From the NCBI RefSeq assembly GCF_000718005.1, contig NZ_JODV01000003.1: DNA of 64,000 bases. One strand, 5' to 3'. This DNA is from Actinoalloteichus_B caeruleus (GTDB lineage: Bacteria; Actinomycetota; Actinomycetes; Mycobacteriales; Pseudonocardiaceae). This document shows, piece after piece, positions 1-8,799 of this stretch; position 1 is the stretch's first letter; every line of letters starts with the position of its first letter. A program made the position numbers and the translations under genes. Under the pieces are notes generated by a model. It did not search any database. It was not told the origin of the DNA and saw only the letters and a list, made by a program, of their open reading frames with translations.

Positions 1-1856
1 TCGTAGACCATCTCCTCGTCCAGTTCGCCCACCCTCGACCCGCTGCCGTCCTCGCTGGGCGGGGTGGTGACGGTGAACAGCCCCCGATCGGGGATCGTGC
101 CGCCGGAGGTCACGGCCAGTCTCCCCGCGCCGGGCCGTCCCCGGAGCTCGCCGTGGACGCGGTCCCACACGATCCGCGGCCGCAACTCGCCGAACTCCTC
201 GCTCGGGTACCGGCCGGCGAGCATGTCCAGCACGGCGTGCAGGGCGGAGTCCGGGAGCGCGGAGAACGGGGCGGCACGGCGCACCACACCGGCCAGCGCC
301 TCGACGGTCCACGGCTCCATCGCCACCATCGCCACCACCTGCTGGGCCAGCACGTCCAGCGGGTTGCGCGGATACCGCAGAGCCTCGATCAGCCCCGCCC
401 GCATCCGCTCGGCGACCACCGCGCACGAGACCAGGTCACCCCGGAACTTCGGGAACACCACACCCTCGGAGACGGCCCCCACCTGGTGGCCGGCCCGCCC
501 CACCCGCTGCATGCCGGACGCGACGCTCGGCGGCGCCTCCACCTGGACGACCAGATCGACGGCGCCCATGTCGATGCCCAACTCCAACGAGCTGGTGGCC
601 ACCACGCACGGCAGCCGCCCCGCCTTCAGGTCCTCCTCCACCCCGGCCCGCTGCTCCTTCGACATCGACCCGTGGTGCGCGCGGGCCACCGTCGGTGGTG
701 CCCCGCCGGTGATCCCGGACCCGCCCACCGCCTCGGCGGGGAACACCGGGGTCGTGGGCTGGGGCTCGACCGGACCGCCCGCCTCCGCCGCGCGGTCCGC
801 CGCGAGTTCGTTGAGCCGCGCCGTCAACCTCTCGGCGAGCCGTCGGGAGTTCGTGAACACGATCGTCGATCGGTGCTCCTCCACCAGGTCCAGGACCCGC
901 CGTTCCACCGAGGGCCAGATGGAGGTGCCGCGGACCGGCCCTGCGGCCCGGACGTCACCGGCGCCGGGGTAGTCGTCCCCCAGCCCGGGAAAACCCTCCA
1001 CCGGGCCGGCTTCCCCCGCCTCGGGGGTGGAGCGGCCAGCCGGGGCTGGTCCGCCGCCGTCGAGCTCGGTCATGTCGGCGACCGGCACCTCGACCGTCAC
1101 CGTGATCCGTTTCGGGTCGCCGGGCGTGACCACCTGGACCGGCCGGCCGCCCGCCAGGAAGGCCGCCACCTCCTCGGTGGGCCGGACCGTCGCGGAGAGG
1201 CCGATGCGCTGCGCCGGTTCCGGGAGCAGCTCGTCGAGGCGTTCCAGGGACAGCGCCAGGTGGGCGCCGCGCTTCGAACCAGCCAGGGCGTGCACCTCGT
1301 CGAGGATGACCGTGGTGACGCCGCGCAGCGACTCCCGGGCCTGCGAGGTGAGCAGCAGGAACAGGGACTCCGGGGTGGTGACCAGCACGTCGGGGGGACG
1401 GCGCGCGAAGGCCCGCCGCTCCGCCTGCGGCGTGTCCCCGGTCCGGATGCCCACCCTGATCTCCGGTGGGTCCTGACCCAACCGGCGGGCCGTCTGCCCG
1501 ATCCCGGCCAGCGGGGTGCGCAGGTTGCGTTCCACGTCCACGGCCAGCGCCTTCAGCGGCGACACGTAGAGCACCCGGCAGGCCGCCCCCTCGTCGGCGG
1601 CGCCAGGCGAGGTGGCCAGCGTGTCCAATGCCCACAGGAAGGCGGCCAGGGTCTTCCCGGAACCGGTCGGGGCGACGACGAGCGTGTGCTCCCCCCGGGA
1701 GATCGCCGTCCACGCTTCCCGTTGCGCCGAGGTGGGGGTGGCGAACGCGGCGCGGAACCAGCCGGCCGTCGCCGGGGAGAAGACGTCCAGCACGTCCGCC
1801 CTCCCGCCCGGTCCGCCGCTGGCCCCCCGGGTCGTTCCGTCCTCGCCGTCGCGCAC
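1..1856 (-). CDS. lhr: Lhr-type ATP-dependent DNA helicase (N-terminal part; runs off the left edge)
   Basis: Superfamily 2 helicase of the Lhr family, a large DNA repair helicase usually near 1500 residues; only about the first 618 are present. The minus-strand frame opens with a GTG at 1856 and reads VLDVFSPATAGWF, then Walker A APTGSGKT (about residue 60), the DEVH box in VILDEVHAL, SATVRP (motif III), and later TNSRR and QRVGRAGHQ (motif VI). RecA-like domains 1 and 2 are therefore both here; the winged-helix and Lhr C-terminal parts lie outside. It diverges from the Hsp70-like gene across about 230 bases. Family call is secure; the exact start is less so. Confidence 0.9.
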   Translation of the reverse strand, partial: MRDGEDGTTRGASGGPGGRADVLDVFSPATAGWFRAAFATPTSAQREAWTAISRGEHTLVVAPTGSGKTLAAFLWALDTLATSPGAADEGAACRVLYVSPLKALAVDVERNLRTPLAGIGQTARRLGQDPPEIRVGIRTGDTPQAERRAFARRPPDVLVTTPESLFLLLTSQARESLRGVTTVILDEVHALAGSKRGAHLALSLERLDELLPEPAQRIGLSATVRPTEEVAAFLAGGRPVQVVTPGDPKRITVTVEVPVADMTELDGGGPAPAGRSTPEAGEAGPVEGFPGLGDDYPGAGDVRAAGPVRGTSIWPSVERRVLDLVEEHRSTIVFTNSRRLAERLTARLNELAADRAAEAGGPVEPQPTTPVFPAEAVGGSGITGGAPPTVARAHHGSMSKEQRAGVEEDLKAGRLPCVVATSSLELGIDMGAVDLVVQVEAPPSVASGMQRVGRAGHQVGAVSEGVVFPKFRGDLVSCAVVAERMRAGLIEALRYPRNPLDVLAQQVVAMVAMEPWTVEALAGVVRRAAPFSALPDSALHAVLDMLAGRYPSEEFGELRPRIVWDRVHGELRGRPGAGRLAVTSGGTIPDRGLFTVTTPPSEDGSGSRVGELDEEMVY

Positions 1857-2086
1857 GCTGCCATCCTGACCGACCCGACCGACACCAGCACCCCTGGACC
1901 GGGGGTCCGGCGAGGGGAGCGGGCACGGCACCCGTGGAGCGCGAATCCCGGCCACCAGCCCCGGGGACGGCTCGTGACATGGCAGCATGAGCCCGATCCG
2001 TCCCCTGGTCGAGTGATCTCAGGGGGTGGGTGACCAGACGCGGACCAGCCCGCGCTGGACCGGCTGGAACCCCGAGGAGAGTCGCA

Positions 2087-3952
2087 GTGCGAGTCCTGTC
2101 CGTGGACCTCGGCACCTCGAACACGGTCGCCGTGCTCTCGGCGCACGGCCGGGAACCGAGGGTCGTCGAACTCGACGGTTCCGCCACCATGCCCTCCGCC
2201 GTGTACGCGGACGAGGACGGGGCACTCGTGGTCGGACGGGACGCCGAGCGCCGCGCCCGGCTCGACCCGGCCCGGTTCGAACCCAACCCCAAACGGCGGG
2301 TCGACGAGGGCACCCTCCTGCTGGGCACGACCGTCGTCACCGTCACCGACGCGTTGGCCGCGGTGCTGCGCAGGGTGGCGGAGGAGGCCAGCCGCCAACT
2401 CGGCGGGGAGGAGCTCGACGAGGTGCGGCTCACGCATCCGGCGAGGTGGGGCACCAACCGGCGGACGGTGTTGCTCTCGGCGGCCCGGCTCGCCGGCTTC
2501 ACGTGCCGGCTGGTGCTGGTCCCGGAGCCCGTGGCCGCCGCCGCGCACTTCACCTCGTTCCCCGGTCGTTCGCTCGCACCGGGGCAGGCGCTCGCCGTCT
2601 ACGACCTGGGGGCGGGGACCTTCGACTGCGCGGTGGTGGCGGCGACCGAGGACGGGTTCGTCGTCCTCGCCGAGAACGGGCTGCCCAACCTCGGTGGTCT
2701 CGACGTGGACCAGGTGCTGCTCGACCACGTCGGGAGCCAGGTCTCCCATCAGGAACCGGCGCGGTGGCAGCGGCTGCTGCGCCCCGGGACGACGTCCGAC
2801 CGACGAGCCCAGCGGATGCTCCGGGAGGACGTCCGGGCGGCGAAGGAGGCGCTGTCGCGGCATTCCCAGACCGAGGTCCCGCTCCCGGAGCCCTTCCCGG
2901 ACGTCCTCGTCACCAGGGCGGAACTCGACGCGTTGATGCGGGCCAACCTCCTGCGCAGCGCGACCGTGCTCGTCGACACCGTGACAGCCAGCGGGCACAC
3001 CGCCGGTGAGCTCGCCGGGATCTACCTGGTCGGAGGATCCAGCCGTATCCCGCTCGTCGCCACCCTCATCACCGAGCGGACCGGCGTCCTGCCGGTCAGC
3101 CTCGACCAGCCGGAGACAGCCGTCGCCCTCGGTGCCCGGGACGTGCCGGGCACCGAGGCACCAGCCCTCCGCGTCCGCCCCGCCGGGCAGGCCTCCGCGC
3201 CCCCACCCGTCGCCCCACCCGCCAGCACGGGTCTCCCGACCGCTCCCCACCCGGCCCCGGGACTGGGCCCGCCCACCGGTGGCTTCCCCGTCCCACCGCC
3301 GGCCGGTCCCGTCGGTCCCGTCGGGCCGGGACTCCCCGGGCCGCCCCCTCCGTTGGGCGCACCACCGCCCCCGAGACGTCGTGGCCGGGGCACCGTCCTC
3401 CTCGCGCTGGGTGCCGTGGTGGCCGTGGTCGGCGGAGCCACCGCCGCCGTCGTCCTCACCAGGGGCGAGGACCTGCCCTCGGCCGCCGACTGCCACCAGC
3501 CCGGTCCCGTTGACGACGACGGGTTCACCGAGTGCATGCGCCAACTGGCGGGCTCCGTACCCGACGACCACCCGGGCCGGTGCGAACCCGGGAGCGGGAC
3601 CGACGAGGGCCAGCCGGACGGGGTCCTGGTGACCTGCCGGTTCGCCGAGGGGACGCGGAGCCACACCCTCGCCTACAACCACGCGCCCTCCACCGAGGAC
3701 GCCGAGAACACCGCCACGCTCTGGCTCGGCGGCTCCGACGGGGACCTGGTCCAGGCGGACTGGACGGGCAACGGCCTGAGCGGGCGCTACCGGGCCACCG
3801 TCGAGGAGTCGGTCGGTCGGCTCGTGTTCACCGTCGACGACCGCCCGGTGGTCGGTGTGCTGCTCACCTCCAGCGCCGACCCGGGAACACTGTCGGCGGA
3901 CGTGCTCGCCGACTACTTCGAGGACCACGTTCAACCAGGGTTGGAGCCCTGA
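2087..3952 (+). CDS. Hsp70-like ATPase with proline-rich linker, one membrane segment and an outer domain
   Basis: Actin-fold ATPase related to DnaK but not DnaK itself (621 residues). Phosphate-1 motif DLGTSNTV lies at the N-terminus, phosphate-2 YDLGAGTFD at about residue 172 and the adenosine motif LVGGSSRIP at about 314. In place of the DnaK substrate-binding domain there is a Pro/Gly/Ala-rich linker (about 350-433), an RRRGR stop, a hydrophobic helix (about 435-458) and about 160 residues with four cysteines, expected outside the membrane. GTG 2087 is chosen because GAGGAGA precedes it by about 7 bases. Role unknown: a membrane sensor or chaperone is possible. No EEVD-like tail. Confidence 0.85.
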   Translation: MRVLSVDLGTSNTVAVLSAHGREPRVVELDGSATMPSAVYADEDGALVVGRDAERRARLDPARFEPNPKRRVDEGTLLLGTTVVTVTDALAAVLRRVAEEASRQLGGEELDEVRLTHPARWGTNRRTVLLSAARLAGFTCRLVLVPEPVAAAAHFTSFPGRSLAPGQALAVYDLGAGTFDCAVVAATEDGFVVLAENGLPNLGGLDVDQVLLDHVGSQVSHQEPARWQRLLRPGTTSDRRAQRMLREDVRAAKEALSRHSQTEVPLPEPFPDVLVTRAELDALMRANLLRSATVLVDTVTASGHTAGELAGIYLVGGSSRIPLVATLITERTGVLPVSLDQPETAVALGARDVPGTEAPALRVRPAGQASAPPPVAPPASTGLPTAPHPAPGLGPPTGGFPVPPPAGPVGPVGPGLPGPPPPLGAPPPPRRRGRGTVLLALGAVVAVVGGATAAVVLTRGEDLPSAADCHQPGPVDDDGFTECMRQLAGSVPDDHPGRCEPGSGTDEGQPDGVLVTCRFAEGTRSHTLAYNHAPSTEDAENTATLWLGGSDGDLVQADWTGNGLSGRYRATVEESVGRLVFTVDDRPVVGVLLTSSADPGTLSADVLADYFEDHVQPGLEP

Positions 3953-4214
3953 CCCGCCGGTCCGCCGGCAGTGGTCCCCACCATCGACGGCCGTGGTCGC
4001 TCGGAGTAGTCGCCGCCGCTCCGGGTGATCCCTCGGCTGGCCCCACCGCTTCGCACAGCCGGACGTGTTCCCAGCTCACGGCCGCTGACACGATCGAGTA
4101 GTACCACCTCATCCCCCGGGTGCGGTCGGTAGTCGTGTGTCGGTCGATGGCGGGTGGTGCGGGCTGATGAGCTGTCATCAGGGGTTTTCGCTCGGCGGCG
4201 ACGAAGGAGGAGCC

Positions 4215-5465
4215 GTGCCCGCCGATCGGCGGATTCTGGTCGTGCTCGTGGTCACCCAGATCCTCTCCGGAGTCGGGGTCGCCATCGGGGTGACCACGAG
4301 TGGCGTCGCCACGCTGCGGCTCGCCGAGTCCGAGGCGTTGGCGGGGCTGGCGCAGGCCACCACCCTGCTGGGGGCAGCGCTCATCGCGTTGCCGTTGGGG
4401 CGGATGGCGACGCGGCGCGGACGCCGGTGGTCGCTGTCCACCGGGTACGGGGTGGGAACGCTCGGGGCGGTGGTGGCCGCGCTCGCCGTCGGAGTGGGCA
4501 GTTGGCCGCTCCTGGTCGGGGCCATGCTCCTGCTCGGGGCGGGAACGGCGGCGAACTTCGCCGCCCGCTACGCGGTCGTCGACCCCGGCGGTACCGCGTC
4601 ACCCGGCAACGGAGGTCGGCGACTGTCCGTCATGGTCTTCGCGACCGCGGGCGGCGTGGTGGTGGGACCCAACCTCGCCGTCCTCGGCGAGAACGCGGCC
4701 GCCGCCGGCGGCCTGCCCAGTGACGCCGGCCCCTTCCTGCTGGTCGCCGTGACCTTCGCCCTGGCGGGGCTCGGAGTGCTCCGCTGGCTGCGGCCCGACT
4801 CCCTCCCGGCGGGGGTGCGTCCCCTACCCGAGGGTGGGGGACAGGGGAGCGGAGGGGTGCGCGTCAGCTCGCGGCCACGCGCGGCGGACTGGGTGGTCGA
4901 GCTCCGGAGGCTGCCCACCGAAGGGTTGTTGGCCCTCGGCGCCGTCGTCGCGGCGCACGGCGCGATGACCGCGATGATGACGATGACCCCGGTGCACCTC
5001 TACCACGGCGGTGCCTCCCTGAGCGGGGTCGGAGCGGTGTTGAGCTCCCACTTCCTGGGAATGTACGCGTTCAGCCCGCTCTTCGGCTGGCTGGTGGACC
5101 GGCACGGCGCGGTGCCGGTGCTGGGGCTGGGAGCGGCGATGCTGGTCGCCGGGGTGGGCCTGTCGGGCATGGCACCGGACCACGAGGCGCCCCAGCTCGC
5201 GGCGGGGCTGACCGTGCTCGGGATGGGCTGGTCGGCGCTGCTGGTGTCGGCGTCGCTCGCGCTGACCCAGGCCACCAGGCGCGAGTTCCGCCCCCTGCTC
5301 CAGGGGCTGTCCGACACGATGATGAACATGTCGGGGGTGGTGGGCGCCGTCGTCGCGGGTCTGGTCGTGAGCGCGGCGTCCTTCGCGATGCTCGGCGTCC
5401 TCGTCGGGATCGCCGCGCTGCCGCTGCTGGTCACGGCCGTCGTCGTCTCGTTGCGGCACACCTGA
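4215..5465 (+). CDS. MFS transporter
   Basis: Integral membrane protein of 416 residues with about 12 hydrophobic helices, typical of the major facilitator superfamily, probably exporting a drug or metabolite by proton antiport. The loop between helices 2 and 3 carries a Gly/Arg-rich motif A-like stretch (PLGRMATRRGRR), repeated weakly after the central loop as FGWLVDRHG. GTG 4215 follows a strong AAGGAGG, which decides it over the in-frame start 78 bases upstream. It stands alone, ending convergently with a tiny minus-strand gene. Substrate cannot be read from the sequence. Confidence 0.85.
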   Translation: MPADRRILVVLVVTQILSGVGVAIGVTTSGVATLRLAESEALAGLAQATTLLGAALIALPLGRMATRRGRRWSLSTGYGVGTLGAVVAALAVGVGSWPLLVGAMLLLGAGTAANFAARYAVVDPGGTASPGNGGRRLSVMVFATAGGVVVGPNLAVLGENAAAAGGLPSDAGPFLLVAVTFALAGLGVLRWLRPDSLPAGVRPLPEGGGQGSGGVRVSSRPRAADWVVELRRLPTEGLLALGAVVAAHGAMTAMMTMTPVHLYHGGASLSGVGAVLSSHFLGMYAFSPLFGWLVDRHGAVPVLGLGAAMLVAGVGLSGMAPDHEAPQLAAGLTVLGMGWSALLVSASLALTQATRREFRPLLQGLSDTMMNMSGVVGAVVAGLVVSAASFAMLGVLVGIAALPLLVTAVVVSLRHT

Positions 5466-5517
5466 GGTTCGGTGGCGCGCCACACCCGGCGTTGGGGGTG
5501 GGATCCCCGGCGGTGGG

Positions 5518-5646
5518 TCAGCGCTTGCGCTGCTGCCACCACCACCGGGCGGCGAGCGTGATCGAGGTGACGAGCGCCCCGATGAGGAGCAACTGCGTCA
5601 CCGGAGAGGACAGGCCGGTCGGGTCTCCCTGGAACAGTGCCAACAC
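5518..5646 (-). CDS. Small single-span membrane protein (42 residues)
   Basis: Short frame starting at a GTG, preceded by GGAG at about 6 bases. It encodes 42 residues: a short N-terminal stretch (VLALFQGDPTG), one hydrophobic helix (VTQLLLIGALVTSITLAA), then WWWQQRKR. The tryptophan belt and positive C-terminal end look like a real membrane anchor with the tail inside. It is convergent with the MFS gene and divergent from DUF3046. No family recognised. Support is the ribosome site, the hydrophobic pattern and conserved-looking position beside recA; the length makes it easy to miss. Confidence 0.6.
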   Translation of the reverse strand: MLALFQGDPTGLSSPVTQLLLIGALVTSITLAARWWWQQRKR

Positions 5647-5752
5647 GGCTCCAGGCTAGCCGCCGCCGGGCGGGAAGTCAGATCCGTCGTGTTCGTCCGG
5701 TCCGTCACCCGGTCCCGGGGGGAGGACCTGGCCCGGCGGTAACCTGGGCTGG

Positions 5753-5947
5753 ATGAGACACACCGTCTTCCGCAGGCAGATGGCCGAGGAGTTCGGCCGG
5801 ATCCGTGCCGAGATGCTGGCCCGCGACCACGTCCTGTCGGCCCTCGGGGGCCGCACCGTCGACGACGCGCTCGAAGCCGGCGTCAACCCCCGTGAGGCGT
5901 GGCGGGCGGTGTGCGACGCCTTCGACGTGCCGCCGGAGCGCCGTTGA
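5753..5947 (+). CDS. DUF3046 protein
   Basis: Sixty-four-residue soluble protein matching DUF3046 in memory: starts MRHTVFRRQMAEEFG, has the central LARDHVLSALGGRTVDDAL and ends with the AWRAVCDAFDVP block. This family is almost always found just upstream of recA in actinobacteria, as here (about 1.2 kb away, with an opposite-strand gene between). Function is not established; the context suggests a link to DNA metabolism only by neighbourhood. Start ATG 5753 is the only sensible one; no strong ribosome site is visible. Confidence 0.88.
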   Translation: MRHTVFRRQMAEEFGRIRAEMLARDHVLSALGGRTVDDALEAGVNPREAWRAVCDAFDVPPERR

Positions 5948-5966
5948 CCGCTCCGGCGGACCTCCG

Positions 5967-6695
5967 TCAGGTCAGCCCGGCCCGGTGTCGGCCGGTGCGG
6001 TGCGGCCCGTATCGGAGCAACCGCTGCCGTTCGACCCGTTCGTGTTCGAGGTAGTGCGAGTAGGCCTCCCGTCGGGCCTCCTCGGCCCGGTGCCGCGAGT
6101 CCTCGCGCACCATCGCCTCCTGCTCGGGGGAGGCGTGCCCGTTGGCCAGGGCGGCCTCGGCCCTGGCGATCTCGTCGATCTGGGCGAGGCGGTGGCGATC
6201 GGCCGCGATCTCGCTCGAGTGGTCGGCGTTCGGCGGCTCGTGGTGGCGGGCGCGGACGTACGGGTTGTCCTCGGGGAGACCGCCGCTGAGCCGACCGTAG
6301 AGCCCGAGCGAGAGCAGCAGGATCCCGCATACGACGCTGAAGAGGACGTTCGGGATCTTGAACGCCAGCAGGTTCAGCGAGGTGTTGAGCACCGCCAGGT
6401 TCAACAGCCCGGACAGCAGGAACAGGGCCCCGATGACCGCCGTGGTCGTGGACGCCACCGCTCCGCCGCGCACCGCGGCGCCGATGAGCACGGCGCCCAC
6501 CACGAGGGAGATCAGCGACAACAGCCCGTTGTTGGACAGTCCCAGGAAGTCCTGGCCCTCCGTGGTGAACAGCGGTAGTCGGTTCACCAGGCCGAGGACA
6601 CCGAACACGATGATCACCACTCCGACGAGCGCGGCCCCGAGCCGGTACACCTTGCTCAGGGGGTGGTTGGCCGGAAGGTACTGGCTCATTCTCAC
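5967..6695 (-). CDS. DUF4383-type membrane protein
   Basis: Protein of about 242 residues with four hydrophobic helices in its first 140 residues (VGVVIIVFGVLGLVN; LLSLISLVVGAVLIG; AVIGALFLLSGLLNLAVL; LFSVVCGILLLSLGLYG) followed by a charged, helical cytoplasmic tail (ADRHRLAQIDEIARAE...). The membrane part resembles DUF4383. GTG 6695 is preferred to ATG 6689 because GAGGAGG sits 5 bases upstream of it; the longer reading to 6953 would run into the recA control region. Function unknown. Transcribed away from recA, so the two share the intergenic region. Confidence 0.8.
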   Translation of the reverse strand: MRMSQYLPANHPLSKVYRLGAALVGVVIIVFGVLGLVNRLPLFTTEGQDFLGLSNNGLLSLISLVVGAVLIGAAVRGGAVASTTTAVIGALFLLSGLLNLAVLNTSLNLLAFKIPNVLFSVVCGILLLSLGLYGRLSGGLPEDNPYVRARHHEPPNADHSSEIAADRHRLAQIDEIARAEAALANGHASPEQEAMVREDSRHRAEEARREAYSHYLEHERVERQRLLRYGPHRTGRHRAGLT

Positions 6696-6887
6696 GGCGG
6701 CCTCCTCATGACGTGCGCGGACAGCGCCAGGCAGTGGCGGCTGCCCCCAGTGTCCGCCCGTCCGGGTGACGACGCATCCCGTGGGGGACGCGAGCGGGAG
6801 GCGGTGGCCGGCCGAGCGCACCGGGCCGGCGGGTTCGGGAGCGGCGGCGCGGTCCACGATCACTCGATGGCGTGTTCCTGTGGTTGA

Positions 6888-6903
6888 TCGAACACCTGTT
6901 CGG
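6888..6903 (+). promoter_or_regulatory. LexA (SOS) box of recA
   Basis: TCGAACACCTGTTCGG matches the Gram-positive/actinobacterial LexA consensus TCGAAC-N4-GTTCGA at every position but the last. Its core GAAC-ACCT-GTTC is perfect. It lies about 275 bases before the recA start, so recA should be repressed by LexA and induced on DNA damage. Confidence 0.9.
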
Positions 6904-6955
6904 CTAGGCTGGGCTGTGCTGGTCGGGCCGCTCGCCTCCACCGCGACCGTCACGG

Positions 6956-6978
6956 TTGTCGGACCCGGGAGCTAGCGT
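6956..6978 (+). promoter_or_regulatory. RecA-NDp (PafBC-type) DNA-damage promoter of recA
   Basis: TTGTCGG, a 10-base spacer and TAGCGT reproduce the LexA-independent damage promoter known from mycobacterial recA (TTGTCRG, about 10 bases, TAnnnT). It stands 53 bases downstream of the LexA box and about 200 bases before the start codon, implying a long leader. Confidence 0.75.
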
Positions 6979-7177
6979 GGAACCCGCTCGGCCGCCGCTC
7001 GGCGCGACGCGGAGCGGAGCCGTCCAGCCGACCGCTGACCCATCCTGGCCGCCGACCGGCGGACAGCGGCGGCGCCAGCCTGGGACACGCCAGCCGGAAG
7101 CACGGAGGTTGGTTCCGGCAGCCGTGGCACGCCCCCAAGACGACCCCACGCACGACTCGACCCGAGGTGGATTCCCG

Positions 7178-8221
7178 ATGGCACCAGCAGCACCCGACAG
7201 GGAGAAGGCGCTCGAGCTGGCCCTGGCGCAGATCGACAAGCAGTTCGGCAAGGGGTCGGTGATGCGTCTCGGGGACGAGGGCCGGGCCCCGATGGAGGTC
7301 ATCCCCACCGGTTCCATCGCCCTCGACGTCGCCCTCGGCATCGGCGGCCTGCCCCGGGGCAGGGTCGTCGAGATCTACGGCCCGGAGAGCTCCGGTAAGA
7401 CCACGGTCGCCCTGCACTCGGTGGCCAACGCCCAGCGGGCCGGCGGGGTCGCGGCCTTCATCGACGCCGAGCACGCCCTCGACCCCGAGTACGCCAAGGC
7501 CCTCGGCGTCGACACCGACTCGCTGCTGGTGTCCCAGCCGGACACCGGCGAGCAGGCGCTGGAGATCGCGGACATGCTGATCCGCTCCGGCGCGTTGGAC
7601 ATCCTGGTCATCGACTCGGTCGCGGCCCTGGTCCCCCGCGCCGAGATCGAGGGCGAGATGGGGGACAGCCACGTCGGCCTCCAGGCGCGCCTGATGAGCC
7701 AGGCCCTGCGGAAGTTGACCTCCGCGCTGCACACCGCCAAGACCACCGCCATCTTCATCAACCAGCTCCGGGAGAAGGTCGGCGTGATGTTCGGCTCCCC
7801 GGAGACCACCACCGGTGGGCGGGCGTTGAAGTTCTACTCCTCCGTCCGGTTGGACGTCCGGCGGATCGAGACCCTCAAGGACGGGTCCGACGCGGTCGGC
7901 AACCGCACCCGGGTCAAGGTCGTGAAGAACAAGGTCGCGCCTCCGTTCAAGCAGGCCGAGTTCGACATCCTCTACGGGCACGGCATCAGCCGGGAGGGCT
8001 CGCTCATCGACATGGGGGTGGAGCACGGCATCCTGCGGAAGTCGGGGGCCTGGTACACCTACGAGGGTGACCAGCTCGGCCAGGGCAAGGAGAACGCCCG
8101 CCGGTACCTGCGGGAGAACGGTGACGTCGCCAACGAGCTGGAGAAGCGCATCAAGGAGAAGCTGGGGATCGGTCCCAAGCTCGACGACCCTGAGGAAGCC
8201 CCCGTCTCGGCCGACTTCTGA
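7178..8221 (+). CDS. recA: RecA recombinase
   Basis: Strand-exchange ATPase and LexA co-protease, 347 residues, the usual length; no intein, unlike some mycobacteria. Walker A is GPESSGKT (about 68-75), Walker B is LDILVIDSVAAL, the L1 region reads EGEMGDSHVGLQARLMSQALR, and L2 contains NQLREKVGVMFGSPETT with the TTGGRALKFY block behind. The acidic C-terminus ends in APVSADF. ATG 7178 starts the conserved N-terminus (MAPAAPDREKALELAL); the longer open frame upstream is leader. recX begins 2 bases after the stop, so the two form one damage-inducible operon. Confidence 0.98.
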   Translation: MAPAAPDREKALELALAQIDKQFGKGSVMRLGDEGRAPMEVIPTGSIALDVALGIGGLPRGRVVEIYGPESSGKTTVALHSVANAQRAGGVAAFIDAEHALDPEYAKALGVDTDSLLVSQPDTGEQALEIADMLIRSGALDILVIDSVAALVPRAEIEGEMGDSHVGLQARLMSQALRKLTSALHTAKTTAIFINQLREKVGVMFGSPETTTGGRALKFYSSVRLDVRRIETLKDGSDAVGNRTRVKVVKNKVAPPFKQAEFDILYGHGISREGSLIDMGVEHGILRKSGAWYTYEGDQLGQGKENARRYLRENGDVANELEKRIKEKLGIGPKLDDPEEAPVSADF

Positions 8222-8223
8222 GC

Positions 8224-8799
8224 ATGGGTGGCCCCACGGTCGGCGGTCCCGACGCCGCTGACGAACCACCTACCGATCGCCAGGCCGAACCTCCCCCGGA
8301 CGAGGCCCAGGCGCGGGAATTCTGCCTCCGGTTGCTCACGTCCAGGCCGCACAGCAAGGCCGAGCTCAGGAGCCGGCTCCTCCGGCGTGCCGTGCCGGAG
8401 GAGGTCGCGGACGCTGTCCTGGACAGGTTCGACGAGGTTGGCCTGGTGGACGACGCGGCCTTCGCCGAAGCCTGGGTGCACTCCCGGCACACCCAACGCG
8501 GGTTGGGCCGGCGGGCACTGCTCAGCGAGTTGCGGCGCAAGGGGGTCAACCCCGAGGTCGCCGAGGAGGCGCTGGTCACCGTGGACGGCGAGGCGGAGGA
8601 GGAGCGCGCCCGCCAGCTGGTGCGTCGGAAGATGCGATCCACGGGTGGCGTCGACGTCCAGGCCCGGGTCCGGAGGTTGGTCGGGATGCTGGCCAGGAAG
8701 GGCTACTCCCAGGGGCTGGCCTTCCGCGTGGTGCGCGAGGAGCTGGCTGAGGAGGGAACGGAGGAGGAGGCGCTCGACGAGCTGCGTGACCGCTTCTGA
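8224..8799 (+). CDS. recX: RecX regulator of RecA
   Basis: Modulator that binds RecA filaments and restrains RecA activity, 191 residues. Triple three-helix repeats are visible: REFCLRLLTSRPHSKAELRSRL, then DRFDEVGLVDDAAFAEAWV with RGLGRRALLSELRRKGV, and at the end LVGMLARKGYSQGLAFRVVREEL. The acidic Pro-rich N-terminal 40 residues are typical of actinobacterial RecX. ATG 8224 lies 2 bases after the recA stop, so it depends on recA transcription and probably on translational coupling. Confidence 0.95.
   Translation: MGGPTVGGPDAADEPPTDRQAEPPPDEAQAREFCLRLLTSRPHSKAELRSRLLRRAVPEEVADAVLDRFDEVGLVDDAAFAEAWVHSRHTQRGLGRRALLSELRRKGVNPEVAEEALVTVDGEAEEERARQLVRRKMRSTGGVDVQARVRRLVGMLARKGYSQGLAFRVVREELAEEGTEEEALDELRDRF

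Larger units (their letters stand above)
6696..7177. other. recA control region without a gene
   Basis: This 482-base divergent region contains the LexA box, the RecA-NDp promoter motif and a leader of about 200 bases before the recA start. No small gene with a ribosome site was seen on either strand. Confidence 0.6.

Noticed and set aside
153..2033. 626-residue plus-strand frame opposite lhr
   Set aside because: The complementary frame shows complete helicase motifs; this one is Arg/Gly/His-rich with none.
1553..3934. 793-residue minus-strand frame spanning the Hsp70-like gene and the start of lhr
   Set aside because: It crosses two supported genes and has no motif; shadow of the Hsp70-like coding sequence.
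7178..8221. Intein in recA
   Set aside because: RecA is continuous at 347 residues with intact L1, L2 and Walker motifs.
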